Positions 8,927 to 19,358 of a stretch of 64,000 nucleotides of DNA are shown one piece after another. The DNA is from CAVRAZ01 sp963719135 (GTDB lineage: Bacteria; Pseudomonadota; Gammaproteobacteria; DSM-19610), in the NCBI GenBank assembly GCA_963719135.1, contig CAVRAZ010000004.1, forward strand, positions 1-64,000. Reading direction: 5' to 3'. Positions within the stretch are counted from its first letter, which is position 1. Each line of letters begins with the position of its first letter. The position numbers were made by a program, and so were the translations under genes. Under the pieces are notes generated by a model. It was given only the letters and a program-made list of their open reading frames with translations, ran no database searches and was not told where the DNA came from.

Positions 8927-9445
8927 ATGAGAGCGATCGGTTTATTGAGTTCAGTGCTGCTTTTGGCGGGGTGCACCCACCATTACGTGCCCGCCGACAC
9001 AACCTTCAATATTCCGCACACTCTGCTGGACAGGGTGGTCGGTGGGGCACCGGTGGCGCTTGTAAACACGCAGGACCAGACGAAGGACCTGCTGGTGATA
9101 AAGCTGCGGGGCCACAAGTGGTACGGCAATATGAATGAATGGTCGGAAACGGCCATCCGCTACATCAAGCTCGAACTCAATAAGAAAGACATCCCCATTG
9201 CCGCCGGCTCGCCGCGGTCAATCGGAGTCGAGGTAATCAGTTCGAAGTGCACCAATCGAACCTGGACCTTGCGCTGCGAGACAACGCTGGGAATCCGGTT
9301 GGGCGACGGAGACGAGAAGACGTACCTGGGCGACAACGCGTCGCCCGCCACGCTCGCGAGAGCAATCGACGGCTCACTGATGCGTGCTGTCACCGCGATG
9401 TTCAACGATGACGAGGTGATCGCCTATCTGCAGGGGACGCAATAG
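8927..9445 (+). CDS. Putative lipoprotein
   Basis: A 172-residue protein. The ATG at 8927 has AGGAAG upstream and gives a clean lipoprotein signal: MRAIGLLSSVLLLAGC with the lipidated Cys at residue 16. The mature part (HHYVPADTTFNIPHTLLDR...) has alternating hydrophobic strands and two Cys (SKCTNRTWTLRCETT) that could form a disulfide. The second half resembles the general plan of small outer-membrane lipoproteins that bind peptidoglycan or partner proteins, but I do not recognise a family. Divergent from the LysE-type gene. Confidence 0.75.
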   Translation: MRAIGLLSSVLLLAGCTHHYVPADTTFNIPHTLLDRVVGGAPVALVNTQDQTKDLLVIKLRGHKWYGNMNEWSETAIRYIKLELNKKDIPIAAGSPRSIGVEVISSKCTNRTWTLRCETTLGIRLGDGDEKTYLGDNASPATLARAIDGSLMRAVTAMFNDDEVIAYLQGTQ

Positions 9446-9672
9446 ACCATCGCACAGCAGCGCACACGTCCACGATAAGACGCGCCGCACAGCGGCGTCG
9501 CAGTGCGTGTAGCGAACGACTTGACACCTAGGCTCCTGCCGATGGATCAGGCGCGTCAATCGAATTAACGTGGCGCCAAGAGCCGTGCGCGCCGCGTTAC
9601 TGCACGGCACATAGCGGCGGTAGATCCGGGCCGGTGATCGTCGCCGATGCTGTTGTACCTGGGTGGGACTCG

Positions 9673-9708
9673 TTATTCGACCGTCACCGCCTTGGCCAGG
9701 TTGCGCGG
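9673..9708 (-). other. attTn7-like site at the 3' end of glmS, unoccupied
   Basis: The last codons of glmS encode NLAKAVTVE followed by the stop, closely matching the conserved tail that Tn7 TnsD recognises in E. coli (NLAKSVTVE). Tn7 inserts a few tens of bases downstream. The 227 bases between this tail and the convergent lipoprotein gene show no Tn7 end, so the site looks empty. Confidence 0.5.
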
Positions 9709-11505
9709 TTTGTCGACGTCGGTGCCTTTGAGTACGGCGACGTGATAGGCCAGCAGTTGCAACGGCACCGTAAAGATGATCGGCGCGACCCAGTCGGCGG
9801 TGGGCGCGACCGGGAGCACGGTCACGTTGTCGGTGGACGTCATGCCGCTGTTTTCGTCGGCGAACACGATCATGCGCCCGCCGCGGGTGCTGACTTCCTG
9901 TAGGTTGGACTTGAGTTTCTTCAGCAGATCGTTGTTGGGCGCGACCGCGATGATCGGCATGTCGGCGTCGACCAGCGCCAGCGGGCCGTGCTTGAGTTCG
10001 CCGGCCGGATAGGCTTCGGCGTGGATATAGGAAATTTCCTTGAGTTTGAGCGCGCCTTCCATCGCCACCGGATGGTGCGCGCCGCGGCCGAGGAACAGCG
10101 CATTGTGTTTGTCGGTGAAGCGGTTGGCCAGTTTCTCGATCTGCGGGTCGAGCGCCAGGACATCCTCGACCTGGCGCGGCAGCCGTTCGAGCTGATGCAC
10201 CAGCCCGGCTTCCGCTTCGGCGGAAAGGCCGTTGCGCCGGGCGAGCACGATGACCAGCAGCATCAGCGCAACCAGTTGGCTGGTGAATGCCTTGGTCGAT
10301 GCGACGCCGATTTCAGGTCCCGCGCGCGTCAGCAGCACCAGGTCGGATTCGCGCACCAGCGCGCTTTCGGCCACGTTGCACACCGTGAGCGACCGGCCGA
10401 AACCGAGCCGTTTCGCTTCGCGCAGACCGGCAAGCGTATCGGCGGTTTCGCCCGACTGCGAAAGCGTGACGATCAGCGAGCCGGGGCGCACGACCGGTTT
10501 GCGATAGCGGAACTCGCTGGCCACCTCGACGTTACAGGGAATGCCGGCGATGGACTCGAGCCAGTAGCGCCCGATCAGGCCCGCGTGAAAACTTGTGCCG
10601 CAGGCAATGATGTGCACGTCCTTGACCGCGTCGAACACCTTGCCCGCACCCACACCGAAGGCCTCCTCCATGACCTTGCCGTGAGCGATACGCCCTTCCA
10701 GCGTGTCGGCGATCGCGCGCGGCTGTTCGTAGATTTCCTTCAGCATGTAATGCCGGTAGGCGCCGCGTTCGACTGAATCGGCGGTCAATACCGAAAGCTG
10801 TTCCGGGCGGTCGACGCGGTGGCCGTCCGCGTCCTGGATGCTCAGACCGTCACGGCGCAGGTCGACGATGTCGCCGTCGTGCAGGACGATGAAGCGCTGC
10901 GTGACCGGCAGCAGCGCCGCGCTATCGGACGCGATGAAGTATTCGCCGATGCCGATGCCGACCACCAGCGGTATACCCTGGCGCACGGCGATCAACCGAT
11001 CGGGGTCGGACACGCTGATGACGCCCAGCGCGTACGCGCCCTTGAAGTCGCCGCAGGCCTTGCGCGTCGCAGCGAGTAGATCCAGGCCACTTTCAAGATA
11101 GTGATAGACCTGGTGCACGATCACTTCGGAATCGGTTTCCGAGGTGAAGGGATAGCTCATCGCGTTCTGGCGGTCGCGCAGTTCGTCGTGATTTTCGATG
11201 ATGCCGTTGTGCACGATGGCCACGCGCTTGCGGCACATGTGCGGGTGGGCGTTGGCCTCGCTGGGTTTGCCGTGGGTCGCCCAGCGCGTGTGGGCGATGC
11301 CGAGCTGCCCGGAAAGGGTTCTTGCGGTCAGCGCCCGCGCGAGTTCGTCGACCTTGCCGGCGGTGCGCACGCGATCGAGACGGCCTTCGGTGTCGAGCAC
11401 GGCGATGCCGGCCGAGTCGTAACCACGATATTCGAGACGCCGCAGTCCTTCGACCAGGATCGGCGCGACGTCACGCTGGGCAATGGCTCCGACGATTCCA
11501 CACAT
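9673..11505 (-). CDS. glmS: Glutamine--fructose-6-phosphate aminotransferase
   Basis: A 610-residue cytoplasmic enzyme that converts fructose-6-phosphate and glutamine to glucosamine-6-phosphate, the first step toward UDP-GlcNAc for peptidoglycan and lipid A. The N-terminal class II glutaminase domain starts MCGIVGAIAQ with the nucleophile Cys2 and has EYRGYDSAG and the LGIAHTRWATHG block. Two SIS sugar-isomerase domains follow (IIACGTSFHAGLIGRYWLES; FLGRGAHHPVAMEGALKLKE) and the protein ends KPRNLAKAVTVE. Full family length. It is last in the atp-slyD-glmU-glmS series, the usual gammaproteobacterial order. Confidence 0.97.
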   Translation of the reverse strand: MCGIVGAIAQRDVAPILVEGLRRLEYRGYDSAGIAVLDTEGRLDRVRTAGKVDELARALTARTLSGQLGIAHTRWATHGKPSEANAHPHMCRKRVAIVHNGIIENHDELRDRQNAMSYPFTSETDSEVIVHQVYHYLESGLDLLAATRKACGDFKGAYALGVISVSDPDRLIAVRQGIPLVVGIGIGEYFIASDSAALLPVTQRFIVLHDGDIVDLRRDGLSIQDADGHRVDRPEQLSVLTADSVERGAYRHYMLKEIYEQPRAIADTLEGRIAHGKVMEEAFGVGAGKVFDAVKDVHIIACGTSFHAGLIGRYWLESIAGIPCNVEVASEFRYRKPVVRPGSLIVTLSQSGETADTLAGLREAKRLGFGRSLTVCNVAESALVRESDLVLLTRAGPEIGVASTKAFTSQLVALMLLVIVLARRNGLSAEAEAGLVHQLERLPRQVEDVLALDPQIEKLANRFTDKHNALFLGRGAHHPVAMEGALKLKEISYIHAEAYPAGELKHGPLALVDADMPIIAVAPNNDLLKKLKSNLQEVSTRGGRMIVFADENSGMTSTDNVTVLPVAPTADWVAPIIFTVPLQLLAYHVAVLKGTDVDKPRNLAKAVTVE

Positions 11506-11834
11506 CGCTTAACCTGTCCCGGAAGTATTGTGAACCCTGTGAACGAAAACTGCAGTTGAGCCTGCCGCCCGCCGGGTGCGGCCTGGCGTGACCGTCGGCC
11601 GCATGGGCGGGCGCGGAAACGGCGGATGTCCGGTGGATATCCGGCCCGCCGAGCGGGTTCGCACGGTGTCGGCGAACCCCGGTCCTGCGCAGCAGCCGGC
11701 CGTCGAGCCCACAGGAACGTGTTGACGCCGTGTCACGCCAGGCCGCACCCGGCAGGCGGCTATAAAGCCGCGGGCGCCACGGCGATCAGCGTATCCTGCT
11801 TCGCGTCGCAACCTCTGCCATAAGGACAACGAGG
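11506..11834. other. glmU-glmS intergenic region
   Basis: About 330 bases on the minus strand between glmU and glmS, longer than an ordinary operon gap. No gene or glmS-ribozyme core is recognisable. glmS could have its own promoter here, but I see no convincing element. Confidence 0.4.
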
Positions 11835-13208
11835 TCATTGTCCGCCCGGCTTCTTCTTCACCGGACGTTTCCACCCCGTGCGATTTGCCTGCGCCACGCG
11901 GCTGACCGCGAGCTGCCCCGGCGGCACGTCGCGCGTCACCGTGGTGCCGGCGCCGACGGTCGCGCCCTCACCCACGCACACCGGCGCGATGAGCTGGGAA
12001 TCCGAACCGATGAACACATCGTTCCCGATTCGCGTCTGGTGTTTGTCGGCGCCGTCATAGTTGCAGGTGATGGTGCCGGCGCCGATGTTGACGCCGGCGC
12101 CCATCAGCGTGTCGCCGATGTAGCTCAGGTGATTCACCTTGGAGCCGGCGCCGATGGTCGATTTCTTCACTTCGACGAAATTGCCGATGTGGGCGCGATC
12201 GCCGATCTCGGTTTCCGGTCGGATGCGCGCAAAGGGTCCGATCACCGCGCCGCTGCCGATGCGGGCCTCGTCGATCAGGCTGTTGGCCCGTATCTCCGCG
12301 CCGTCGCCGGCGGTGACGTTGCGCAAGACACAATTCGGACCGACGCGCACCGCTTCGCCGAGCGTCACGTCGCCCTCGAAAATCACGTTGACGTCGATGA
12401 AGCAGTCGCGCCCGGTCGTCACCCTGCCGCGCACGTCGATCCGTCCAGGGTCGGCCAGCGTGGCGCCCTCGCGCATCAGCGCTTCGGCCTGGCGCCGCTG
12501 ATAGAGTCGTTCCAGCACGGCCAGTTGCGCGCGGTCGTTGACGCCGAGAATTTCCGCCGCAACCGGCGCCCGGCAACCGGTCACGGCGACGCCGTCGGCG
12601 ACGGCCAGCGCGACGATGTCGGTCAGGTAGTATTCGCGTTTGGCGTTGGCGTTGGTAAGCTTCGCCAGCCACGCACGCAGCCGTGCCGCGTTGCACGCCA
12701 TGAAGCCGGTATTGATTTCGTTGATCCGTCGCCGGATTTCGTCGGCATCCCTGTGTTCGACGATGCCGGTAATGTCGCCGCGGCCGTCGCGCAGTATGCG
12801 GCCGTAACCGCTCGGGTCGTCCAGTTCGGCGGTCAGCAGCGCCAGGCCGTCCGCGGCCGCGTCCGCCAGTCGCCGCAGGGTCGCCGCTTCGATCAGCGGG
12901 ACGTCGCCGTAGAGAATCAGTACGCGGTCGGCGTCCGGAATTTGCGGCAGCGCCTGCGCTACGGCATGCCCGGTGCCGAGCTGCTCGGCCTGTTCCACCC
13001 AGTGCACGGGCGCGTGCGCCAGCGTCTCGCGCACCGCGTCGCCGCCGTGGCCATAGACGACATGAATGGCGCGTGGCCGCAGCGACTTCGCGGTGTCGAC
13101 GACGTGCGCGAGCAACGGGCGGCCGGCCAGGGGATGCAATACCTTGGGCAGGTTGGACCGCATGCGTGTCCCCTGCCCGGCGGCCAGTATGACAATGCTG
13201 GTGTCCAT
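11835..13208 (-). CDS. glmU: Bifunctional UDP-GlcNAc pyrophosphorylase / GlcN-1-P acetyltransferase
   Basis: A 457-residue cytoplasmic enzyme. The ATG at 13208 (MDTSIVILAAGQGTRM) is preferred over one six codons upstream because it matches the family start. The N-terminal uridylyltransferase has the LAAGQGTRMRS nucleotide loop near residues 7-17 and LYGDVPLI near 100. From about residue 250 left-handed beta-helix hexapeptide repeats form the acetyltransferase (IGSGAVIGPFARIRPET, IGDRAHIGNFVEVKKS, GAGTITCNYDGADKHQT). It makes UDP-GlcNAc, acting two steps after GlmS, whose gene follows. Confidence 0.97.
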   Translation of the reverse strand: MDTSIVILAAGQGTRMRSNLPKVLHPLAGRPLLAHVVDTAKSLRPRAIHVVYGHGGDAVRETLAHAPVHWVEQAEQLGTGHAVAQALPQIPDADRVLILYGDVPLIEAATLRRLADAAADGLALLTAELDDPSGYGRILRDGRGDITGIVEHRDADEIRRRINEINTGFMACNAARLRAWLAKLTNANAKREYYLTDIVALAVADGVAVTGCRAPVAAEILGVNDRAQLAVLERLYQRRQAEALMREGATLADPGRIDVRGRVTTGRDCFIDVNVIFEGDVTLGEAVRVGPNCVLRNVTAGDGAEIRANSLIDEARIGSGAVIGPFARIRPETEIGDRAHIGNFVEVKKSTIGAGSKVNHLSYIGDTLMGAGVNIGAGTITCNYDGADKHQTRIGNDVFIGSDSQLIAPVCVGEGATVGAGTTVTRDVPPGQLAVSRVAQANRTGWKRPVKKKPGGQ

Positions 13209-13325
13209 GGAGCCTGCGGGATTCACTGATCTCCGATAACCGGTTGGACAATCATGTTATCAGGTTTGCGGACAGGCGGGCTCAAAAACCCCGCGCGCGA
13301 GCGGCGCCACCGCCGGAACCGCCGG

Positions 13326-13808
13326 TCAGTGCAGCACGGGTGTTTCGGACACGCCCTTGCGCATCTCGTCGGCGGTCGCCGGGCGTATGTCGGTGATGGT
13401 GACGGCGAAAATCAGCGTCTTGCCGGCAAAGGGATGGTTGCAGTCGACGGTCAGCTTGCCGTCTTCGATCCGCGTGACGAAAAACGTCCGGGTTTCGCCC
13501 CGGTCGTTCTGCATGGGCACTTCGGCCCCGACGTGACGAAATTGCGGCGGCACGTTTTCGACATCGTCGCTAAAGGTCAGATCGGGGTCATGCTCGCCGA
13601 ACGCCTGCTCGGCGCTCAGGGTCACCTCGACCTTGTCGCCCACACGGCAGCTTTCCAGCGCCTGTTCCACCTGGTCGAACATCTTGTTCGGCCCGCCGTG
13701 CACATACGCAACCGGCAGGTCGGACTGTTCCAGCACCACCCGGTTCGCGTCGAGGATGGCATAGGTGATCGAAACGACCTTGCCTGAACCAACCCGTGCT
13801 GCTGACAT
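13326..13808 (-). CDS. slyD: SlyD-type FKBP peptidyl-prolyl cis-trans isomerase
   Basis: A 160-residue folding helper. It opens VVSITYAILDANRVVLEQSD, then LPVAYVHGGPNKMFDQVEQAL and VGDKVEVTLSAEQAFGEHDP, the FKBP-with-inserted-flap arrangement of SlyD. The pattern DCNHPFAGKTLIFAVTI closes the FKBP half. Unlike E. coli SlyD it lacks the His/Cys-rich metal-binding tail, so a nickel role is unlikely. It lies between atpC and glmU in the same direction; this placement is less usual and suggests cotranscription with the ATP synthase genes. Confidence 0.9.
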   Translation of the reverse strand: MSAARVGSGKVVSITYAILDANRVVLEQSDLPVAYVHGGPNKMFDQVEQALESCRVGDKVEVTLSAEQAFGEHDPDLTFSDDVENVPPQFRHVGAEVPMQNDRGETRTFFVTRIEDGKLTVDCNHPFAGKTLIFAVTITDIRPATADEMRKGVSETPVLH

Positions 13809-13843
13809 AGGATTCCCCGCCGAAGAAGTGCCGAACGAACGCC

Positions 13844-14269
13844 CTAGCGTTTGCTCTTGTCGCGGAGCTTCTGGATGGCGCGCAACTGCGCCACGGCCTC
13901 GGCCAGTTCGGCCTGCGCCTTGGCGTAGTCGAAGTCGGTCTTGCGGTCGGCCATGGCGCGTTCGGCCCGTTCCTTGGCCTGGAGTGCGGCGGCCTCGTCC
14001 AGATCCCTGGCGCGCAGCGCCGTATCGGCCAGTACGGTGACCACGTGCGGCTGCACTTCCAGAATGCCGCCGGACACGTAGAACAACTGTTCGTCCTGGC
14101 CTTGCATCTGCACCCGCACTTCGCCCGGCTTGAGTCGGGTCAGCAGCGGCGAGTGACGCGGTGCGATACCCACCTCGCCCATCTCCGCCGGTGCGAACAC
14201 CATGTTGGCCGGTCCGGAGAAGATCTCCCGTTCCGCGCTGACGATATCCACCTGAATGGTCATGGCCAT
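13844..14269 (-). CDS. atpC: F1Fo ATP synthase epsilon subunit
   Basis: A 141-residue cytoplasmic stalk subunit that couples and inhibits the F1 motor. The N-terminal beta sandwich shows TIQVDIVSAEREIFSGPANMV and GEVGIAPRHSPLLTRLKPGEV, followed by the typical FYVSGGILEVQPHVVTVLADTA. The C-terminal two-helix inhibitory arm is present (ALQAKERAERAM..., LAEAVAQLRAIQKLRDKSKR). The start may be at 14269 or two codons later. Last gene of the atp operon, 21 bases after atpD. Confidence 0.96.
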   Translation of the reverse strand: MAMTIQVDIVSAEREIFSGPANMVFAPAEMGEVGIAPRHSPLLTRLKPGEVRVQMQGQDEQLFYVSGGILEVQPHVVTVLADTALRARDLDEAAALQAKERAERAMADRKTDFDYAKAQAELAEAVAQLRAIQKLRDKSKR

Positions 14270-14290
14270 AACCCGTTAACCCCGCCTGCC

Positions 14291-15667
14291 CTACAGCGTC
14301 TTGGCTTTTTCGACTGCTTCTTCAATCGTGCCGACCATGTAGAAAGCCTGCTCGGGGAGACTGTCGTAGTCGCCGTTGATGATGCCCTTGAACGCCGCGA
14401 TGGTGTCCTTGAGGCTGACGTATTTGCCCGCCGCGCCGGTAAAGGTCTCGGCGACGAAGAACGGCTGGGACAGGAAACGCTGGATCTTACGCGCACGGGC
14501 CACCACCTGCTTGTCTTCTTCCGACAGTTCGTCCATGCCCAGAATGGCGATGATGTCGCGCAGTTCCTTGTAGCGCTGCAGCGTACCCTGGACGGCGCGC
14601 GCGGTCTCGTAGTGTTCGATGCCGACCACCAGCGGATCGAGCTGGCGCGACGTGGAATCGAGCGGGTCGACCGCCGGATAGATGCCCAGCTCGGCGACCT
14701 GGCGCGACAACACCAGCGTCGCATCGAGGTGGGCGAACGTGGTCGCCGGCGACGGGTCGGTCAGGTCGTCCGCGGGCACGTAAACGGCCTGGAACGAGGT
14801 GATCGAACCGGTCTTGGTCGAGGTGATGCGCTCCTGCAGCACACCCATTTCCTCGGCGAGCGTCGGCTGATACCCGACCGCCGAAGGCATGCGGCCGAGC
14901 AGCGCCGAGACTTCGGTGCCGGCCAGCGTGTAACGGTAGATGTTGTCGATGAACATCAGCACGTCGCGGCCTTCGTCGCGGAAATTTTCGGCGATGGTGA
15001 GTCCCGTCAGCGCCACGCGCAGGCGGTTGCCCGGCGGCTCGTTCATCTGGCCGTAGACCAGCGCGACTTTGTCGAGCACGCCGCCTTCCCGCATTTCATG
15101 GTAAAAGTCGTTGCCTTCGCGGGTACGCTCGCCGACGCCGGCAAACACCGAGTAGCCCGAGTGCTCGACCGCGATGTTGCGGATCAGCTCCATCAGGGTG
15201 ACCGTCTTGCCCACGCCGGCGCCGCCGAACAGGCCGATCTTGCCGCCCTTGGCGATGGGCATGATCAGGTCGATGACCTTGATGCCGGTTTCGAGAATCT
15301 CGAGGCTGGCGGCCTGATCCGCATAGGCCGGCGCCTTGCGGTGGATCGGCATGCGCTTGTCGGCGTTGACCGGACCGGCCTGATCGACCGGGTTGCCGAG
15401 CACGTCCATGACGCGCCCCAGCGTCGCCTTGCCGACCGGCACCATGATGGGCGCGCCGGTGTTGCTCACGTTGACGCCGCGCCGGATGCCGTCGGTGGAG
15501 CCCATCGCGATGGTGCGCACGATGCCGTCGCCGAGCTGCTGCTGTACTTCCAGCGTCAGGCCCGCGTTGTCGACCAGCAGCGCGTCGTAAATCCGGGGCA
15601 CCGCGTCGCGCGGAAATTCCACGTCGACGACCGCGCCGATCACTTCAACAATGTTGCCAGCACTCAT
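14291..15667 (-). CDS. atpD: F1Fo ATP synthase beta subunit
   Basis: A 458-residue catalytic subunit; the beta subunits make ATP from ADP and phosphate in F1. The Walker A loop GGAGVGKT is at about residues 148-155, the catalytic GERTREGNDFYHEM follows, and ALTGLTIAENFRDEGRDVLMFIDNIYRYTLAG carries the Walker B Asp. Full length for the family. It is separated from atpG by 154 bases that hold two copies of a palindromic repeat, while the other gaps in the operon are about 45 bases or less. Confidence 0.98.
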   Translation of the reverse strand: MSAGNIVEVIGAVVDVEFPRDAVPRIYDALLVDNAGLTLEVQQQLGDGIVRTIAMGSTDGIRRGVNVSNTGAPIMVPVGKATLGRVMDVLGNPVDQAGPVNADKRMPIHRKAPAYADQAASLEILETGIKVIDLIMPIAKGGKIGLFGGAGVGKTVTLMELIRNIAVEHSGYSVFAGVGERTREGNDFYHEMREGGVLDKVALVYGQMNEPPGNRLRVALTGLTIAENFRDEGRDVLMFIDNIYRYTLAGTEVSALLGRMPSAVGYQPTLAEEMGVLQERITSTKTGSITSFQAVYVPADDLTDPSPATTFAHLDATLVLSRQVAELGIYPAVDPLDSTSRQLDPLVVGIEHYETARAVQGTLQRYKELRDIIAILGMDELSEEDKQVVARARKIQRFLSQPFFVAETFTGAAGKYVSLKDTIAAFKGIINGDYDSLPEQAFYMVGTIEEAVEKAKTL

Positions 15668-15723
15668 GAGGAAATCCTCTGTAACCTGAATTGTCGGGAC
15701 GGTGTCAGGGGACGGTGTCTGGG

Positions 15724-15807
15724 GACAGAATTCAATTCTGTCGCCTGCTCTGCTGTCCCCCGTTCTGCTCCCCTGCTCAATGCCTGGGGACAGAATTCAA
15801 TTCTGTC
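15724..15807. repeat. Two copies of a 19-bp palindromic repeat between atpG and atpD
   Basis: The perfect inverted repeat GACAGAATTCAATTCTGTC (9+1+9 bp) occurs at 15724-15742 and 15789-15807, each led by a G-run and the second followed by a C-run. Shorter pieces (TGTCCCCCGTTCTG) lie between and after. This GGGGACAG...CTGTCCCC pattern resembles REP-type elements mobilised by REP-associated tyrosine transposases. It enlarges the atpG-atpD gap to 154 bases. Confidence 0.8.
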
Positions 15808-15821
15808 CCCCGTTCTGAACG

Positions 15822-16685
15822 CTACACCGCCGCGGCGCCGCCGACGATTTCGGACAGCTCCTGCGTGATCGCCGCCTGACGCGCCTTGTTGTAAACGAGC
15901 TGCAACTCGTCGATCAGCGTGCCGGCGTTGTCGGACGCGGATTTCATGGCGACCATGCGCGCGGCCATTTCGCACGCGATGTTCTCGACCACGCCCTGAT
16001 AGATCAGCACTTCGACGTAGCGCATCAGCAGGCTTTCCATGACTTCGCGCGCGTCCGGTTCGTAGATGTAATCCCAGTGATGCTTCAGGTTTTCGTCCGT
16101 GTCATTGCCGCCGATCGGCAGCAACCGGTGCATTTCCGGGCGCTGCGTCATAGTGTTCACGAATTCATTGTGCGCCAGATACAGCTCGTCGATGCGGCCC
16201 TCGTCGAACGCATCGAGCATGACCTTGACCGAACCGATCAGCCCACCGACGGTCGGCATATCGCCCAGGTGCGAAACCTGCGACACGACGCGGCCGCCCA
16301 AGCGCTTGAAGAAGCCCATGCCCTTGGCACCGACGAGCGTCAGGTCCACTTCGACGCCCCGGTCGTGCCAGCGCTTCATGGCGTTCACCGCCGTCTTGAA
16401 CAGATTGATATTCAAACCGCCGCACAGCCCGCGGTCGGTTGAAACGATCACCAGACCGGCTCGTTTGAGTTCGCGCCCGGTCAGGTACGAATGCCGGTAC
16501 TCCGGATGCGAGTTGGCCATGTGCGAAACCACTTTGCAGATCTTGCCCGCGTAGGGCCGCGTCGCCAGCATGCGTTCCTGCGCCTTGCGCATCTTGCTCG
16601 CCGCCACCATTTCCATGGCTTTGGTGATCTTCCGCGTATTCTGGATACTGCGGATCTTGGTGCGTATCTCTTTCGCGCCGGCCAT
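15822..16685 (-). CDS. atpG: F1Fo ATP synthase gamma subunit
   Basis: A 287-residue central rotor shaft. The N-terminus MAGAKEIRTKIRSIQNTRKITKAMEMVAASKMRKAQ is the signature helix (first part shown by IRSIQNTRKITKAMEMVAA), and the C-terminal helix includes MKSASDNAGTLIDELQLVYN and KARQAAITQELSEIVGGAAA, which turns inside the alpha/beta ring. The middle contains VIVSTDRGLCGGLNINLFK, diagnostic for gamma. Located 26 bases after atpA. Confidence 0.97.
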   Translation of the reverse strand: MAGAKEIRTKIRSIQNTRKITKAMEMVAASKMRKAQERMLATRPYAGKICKVVSHMANSHPEYRHSYLTGRELKRAGLVIVSTDRGLCGGLNINLFKTAVNAMKRWHDRGVEVDLTLVGAKGMGFFKRLGGRVVSQVSHLGDMPTVGGLIGSVKVMLDAFDEGRIDELYLAHNEFVNTMTQRPEMHRLLPIGGNDTDENLKHHWDYIYEPDAREVMESLLMRYVEVLIYQGVVENIACEMAARMVAMKSASDNAGTLIDELQLVYNKARQAAITQELSEIVGGAAAV

Positions 16686-16711
16686 GCTTCAGGTCACCTG
16701 GTTCGCTGCGG

Positions 16712-18253
<1,542 letters not shown>

Positions 18254-18268
18254 GACTTGCGTCCTCTC

Positions 18269-18841
18269 TTAGTGAACCAGCGCGCGGGAAAGCTGCCGCA
18301 GGTGTTCGACCGCCGACCCGTCGATGACCAGGTCGCCGGCGCGAATCACCGCGCCGCCCACCAGCGCGTCGTTCACGGAACAATTCAGTTTGACGTCGCG
18401 GCCCAGGCGTGCCTTCAACGCATCGGCGATCGCGCTTTTCTGTTCTTCGCTCAACGGAAACGCCGACATGACCTCCGCGTCGACCGTGCGCTCGGCTTCG
18501 GCCTTCAGTCGCTCGAACTGCGCGGCGATCATCGGCAACTGCGCAAGCCGGCCGTTTTCCGCCAACATGCGGATCAGGTTCGCCTCCTGCTCGCCGGTGT
18601 CGGTATCCAGCACGCGAATGAACAGCTCGGCGGCGCCGGCGCGCGTCTGGCGCGGATTGTCGAGCAGTCGGCGCATGGCGGGGTCGACCGACACCGCCGC
18701 GATCAGCGCCAGTTTGTCCGACCAGTACTGGAAATTACCCGTGGACCGGGCCAGTTCGAACACCGCCTTGGCGTAGGGGCGCGCCAGCGCCGGTTCGCCT
18801 TGCGGCAGTGCGTCTTGGTTGGTTGCCGTCTCGTCCATCAC
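18269..18841 (-). CDS. atpH: F1Fo ATP synthase delta subunit
   Basis: A 190-residue peripheral stalk subunit that ties F1 to the b dimer. It shows the N-terminal ARPYAKAVFELARSTGNFQYW signature (helix bundle) and the C-terminal VMSAFPLSEEQKSAIADALK with LVGGAVIRAGDLVIDGSA, the classic delta ending. The N-terminus is about 12 residues longer than usual, with two adjacent Met codons and a Gln/Asn-rich lead. Gap to atpF is six bases. Confidence 0.96.
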   Translation of the reverse strand: MMDETATNQDALPQGEPALARPYAKAVFELARSTGNFQYWSDKLALIAAVSVDPAMRRLLDNPRQTRAGAAELFIRVLDTDTGEQEANLIRMLAENGRLAQLPMIAAQFERLKAEAERTVDAEVMSAFPLSEEQKSAIADALKARLGRDVKLNCSVNDALVGGAVIRAGDLVIDGSAVEHLRQLSRALVH

Positions 18842-18847
18842 CGTCCC

Positions 18848-19318
18848 CTAGATCTGAGCGACCAGATCTTTGATCAGCTCGTCGTTGGCGGTGGCGTCCA
18901 GTTCGCGGCGGAGAATGCGTCCGGCGCCCGCGGTGGCGATATTCACCACCTGGCCGCGCAGGGCTTCCTTGGCGCGGTTGATTTCCTGGTTGATCTCCGC
19001 CTGCGCCGCGGTCTTGAGGCGTGCACCCTCTTCACGCGCCTCGTTCTTGGCCTCTTCGATCACTTCGGCGGCGCGCTTTTCGGCGCGGGCGATGATCTCG
19101 GCCCCCTGCTGCTTGGCTTCGTGCAGCATTTCCGTCGCCCTCTTCTGCGCCAGTTCCAGCTCGTGGCGCCCGCGCTCGCCGGCGGCCAGGCCGTCGGCGA
19201 TGCGCGCCTTGCGTTCCTGCAGCGCGTTGACCAGCGGCGGCCACACGAACTTCATGCAGAACCACACGAAGAAGAAAAAGGTGATCGTCTGACCCCATAA
19301 CGTGAGATTGATGTTCAT
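18848..19318 (-). CDS. atpF: F1Fo ATP synthase subunit b
   Basis: A 156-residue peripheral stalk subunit. One N-terminal membrane helix (LWGQTITFFFFVWFCMKFVW, about residues 7-26) anchors a long, charged, heptad-rich helix (ERKARIADGLAAGERGRHEL onward) that dimerises. The end LIKDLVAQI contacts the delta subunit. Standard length; lies between atpE and atpH. Confidence 0.97.
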   Translation of the reverse strand: MNINLTLWGQTITFFFFVWFCMKFVWPPLVNALQERKARIADGLAAGERGRHELELAQKRATEMLHEAKQQGAEIIARAEKRAAEVIEEAKNEAREEGARLKTAAQAEINQEINRAKEALRGQVVNIATAGAGRILRRELDATANDELIKDLVAQI

Positions 19319-19358
19319 ACGCCGGCCCCGCCTCGCGCGCTAACGATGTGAGTAAAGG

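Noticed and set aside
9446..9672. Tn7-like insertion next to glmS
   Set aside because: The attTn7-like tail is intact, but the short downstream region has no Tn7 ends or tns genes.
11506..11560. Possible glmS ribozyme before glmS
   Set aside because: No recognisable core; the ribozyme is known from Gram-positive bacteria, not expected here.
14045..15868. 607-codon plus-strand frame across atpC-atpD
   Set aside because: Shadow of atpD and atpC on the minus strand, both of which are certain.
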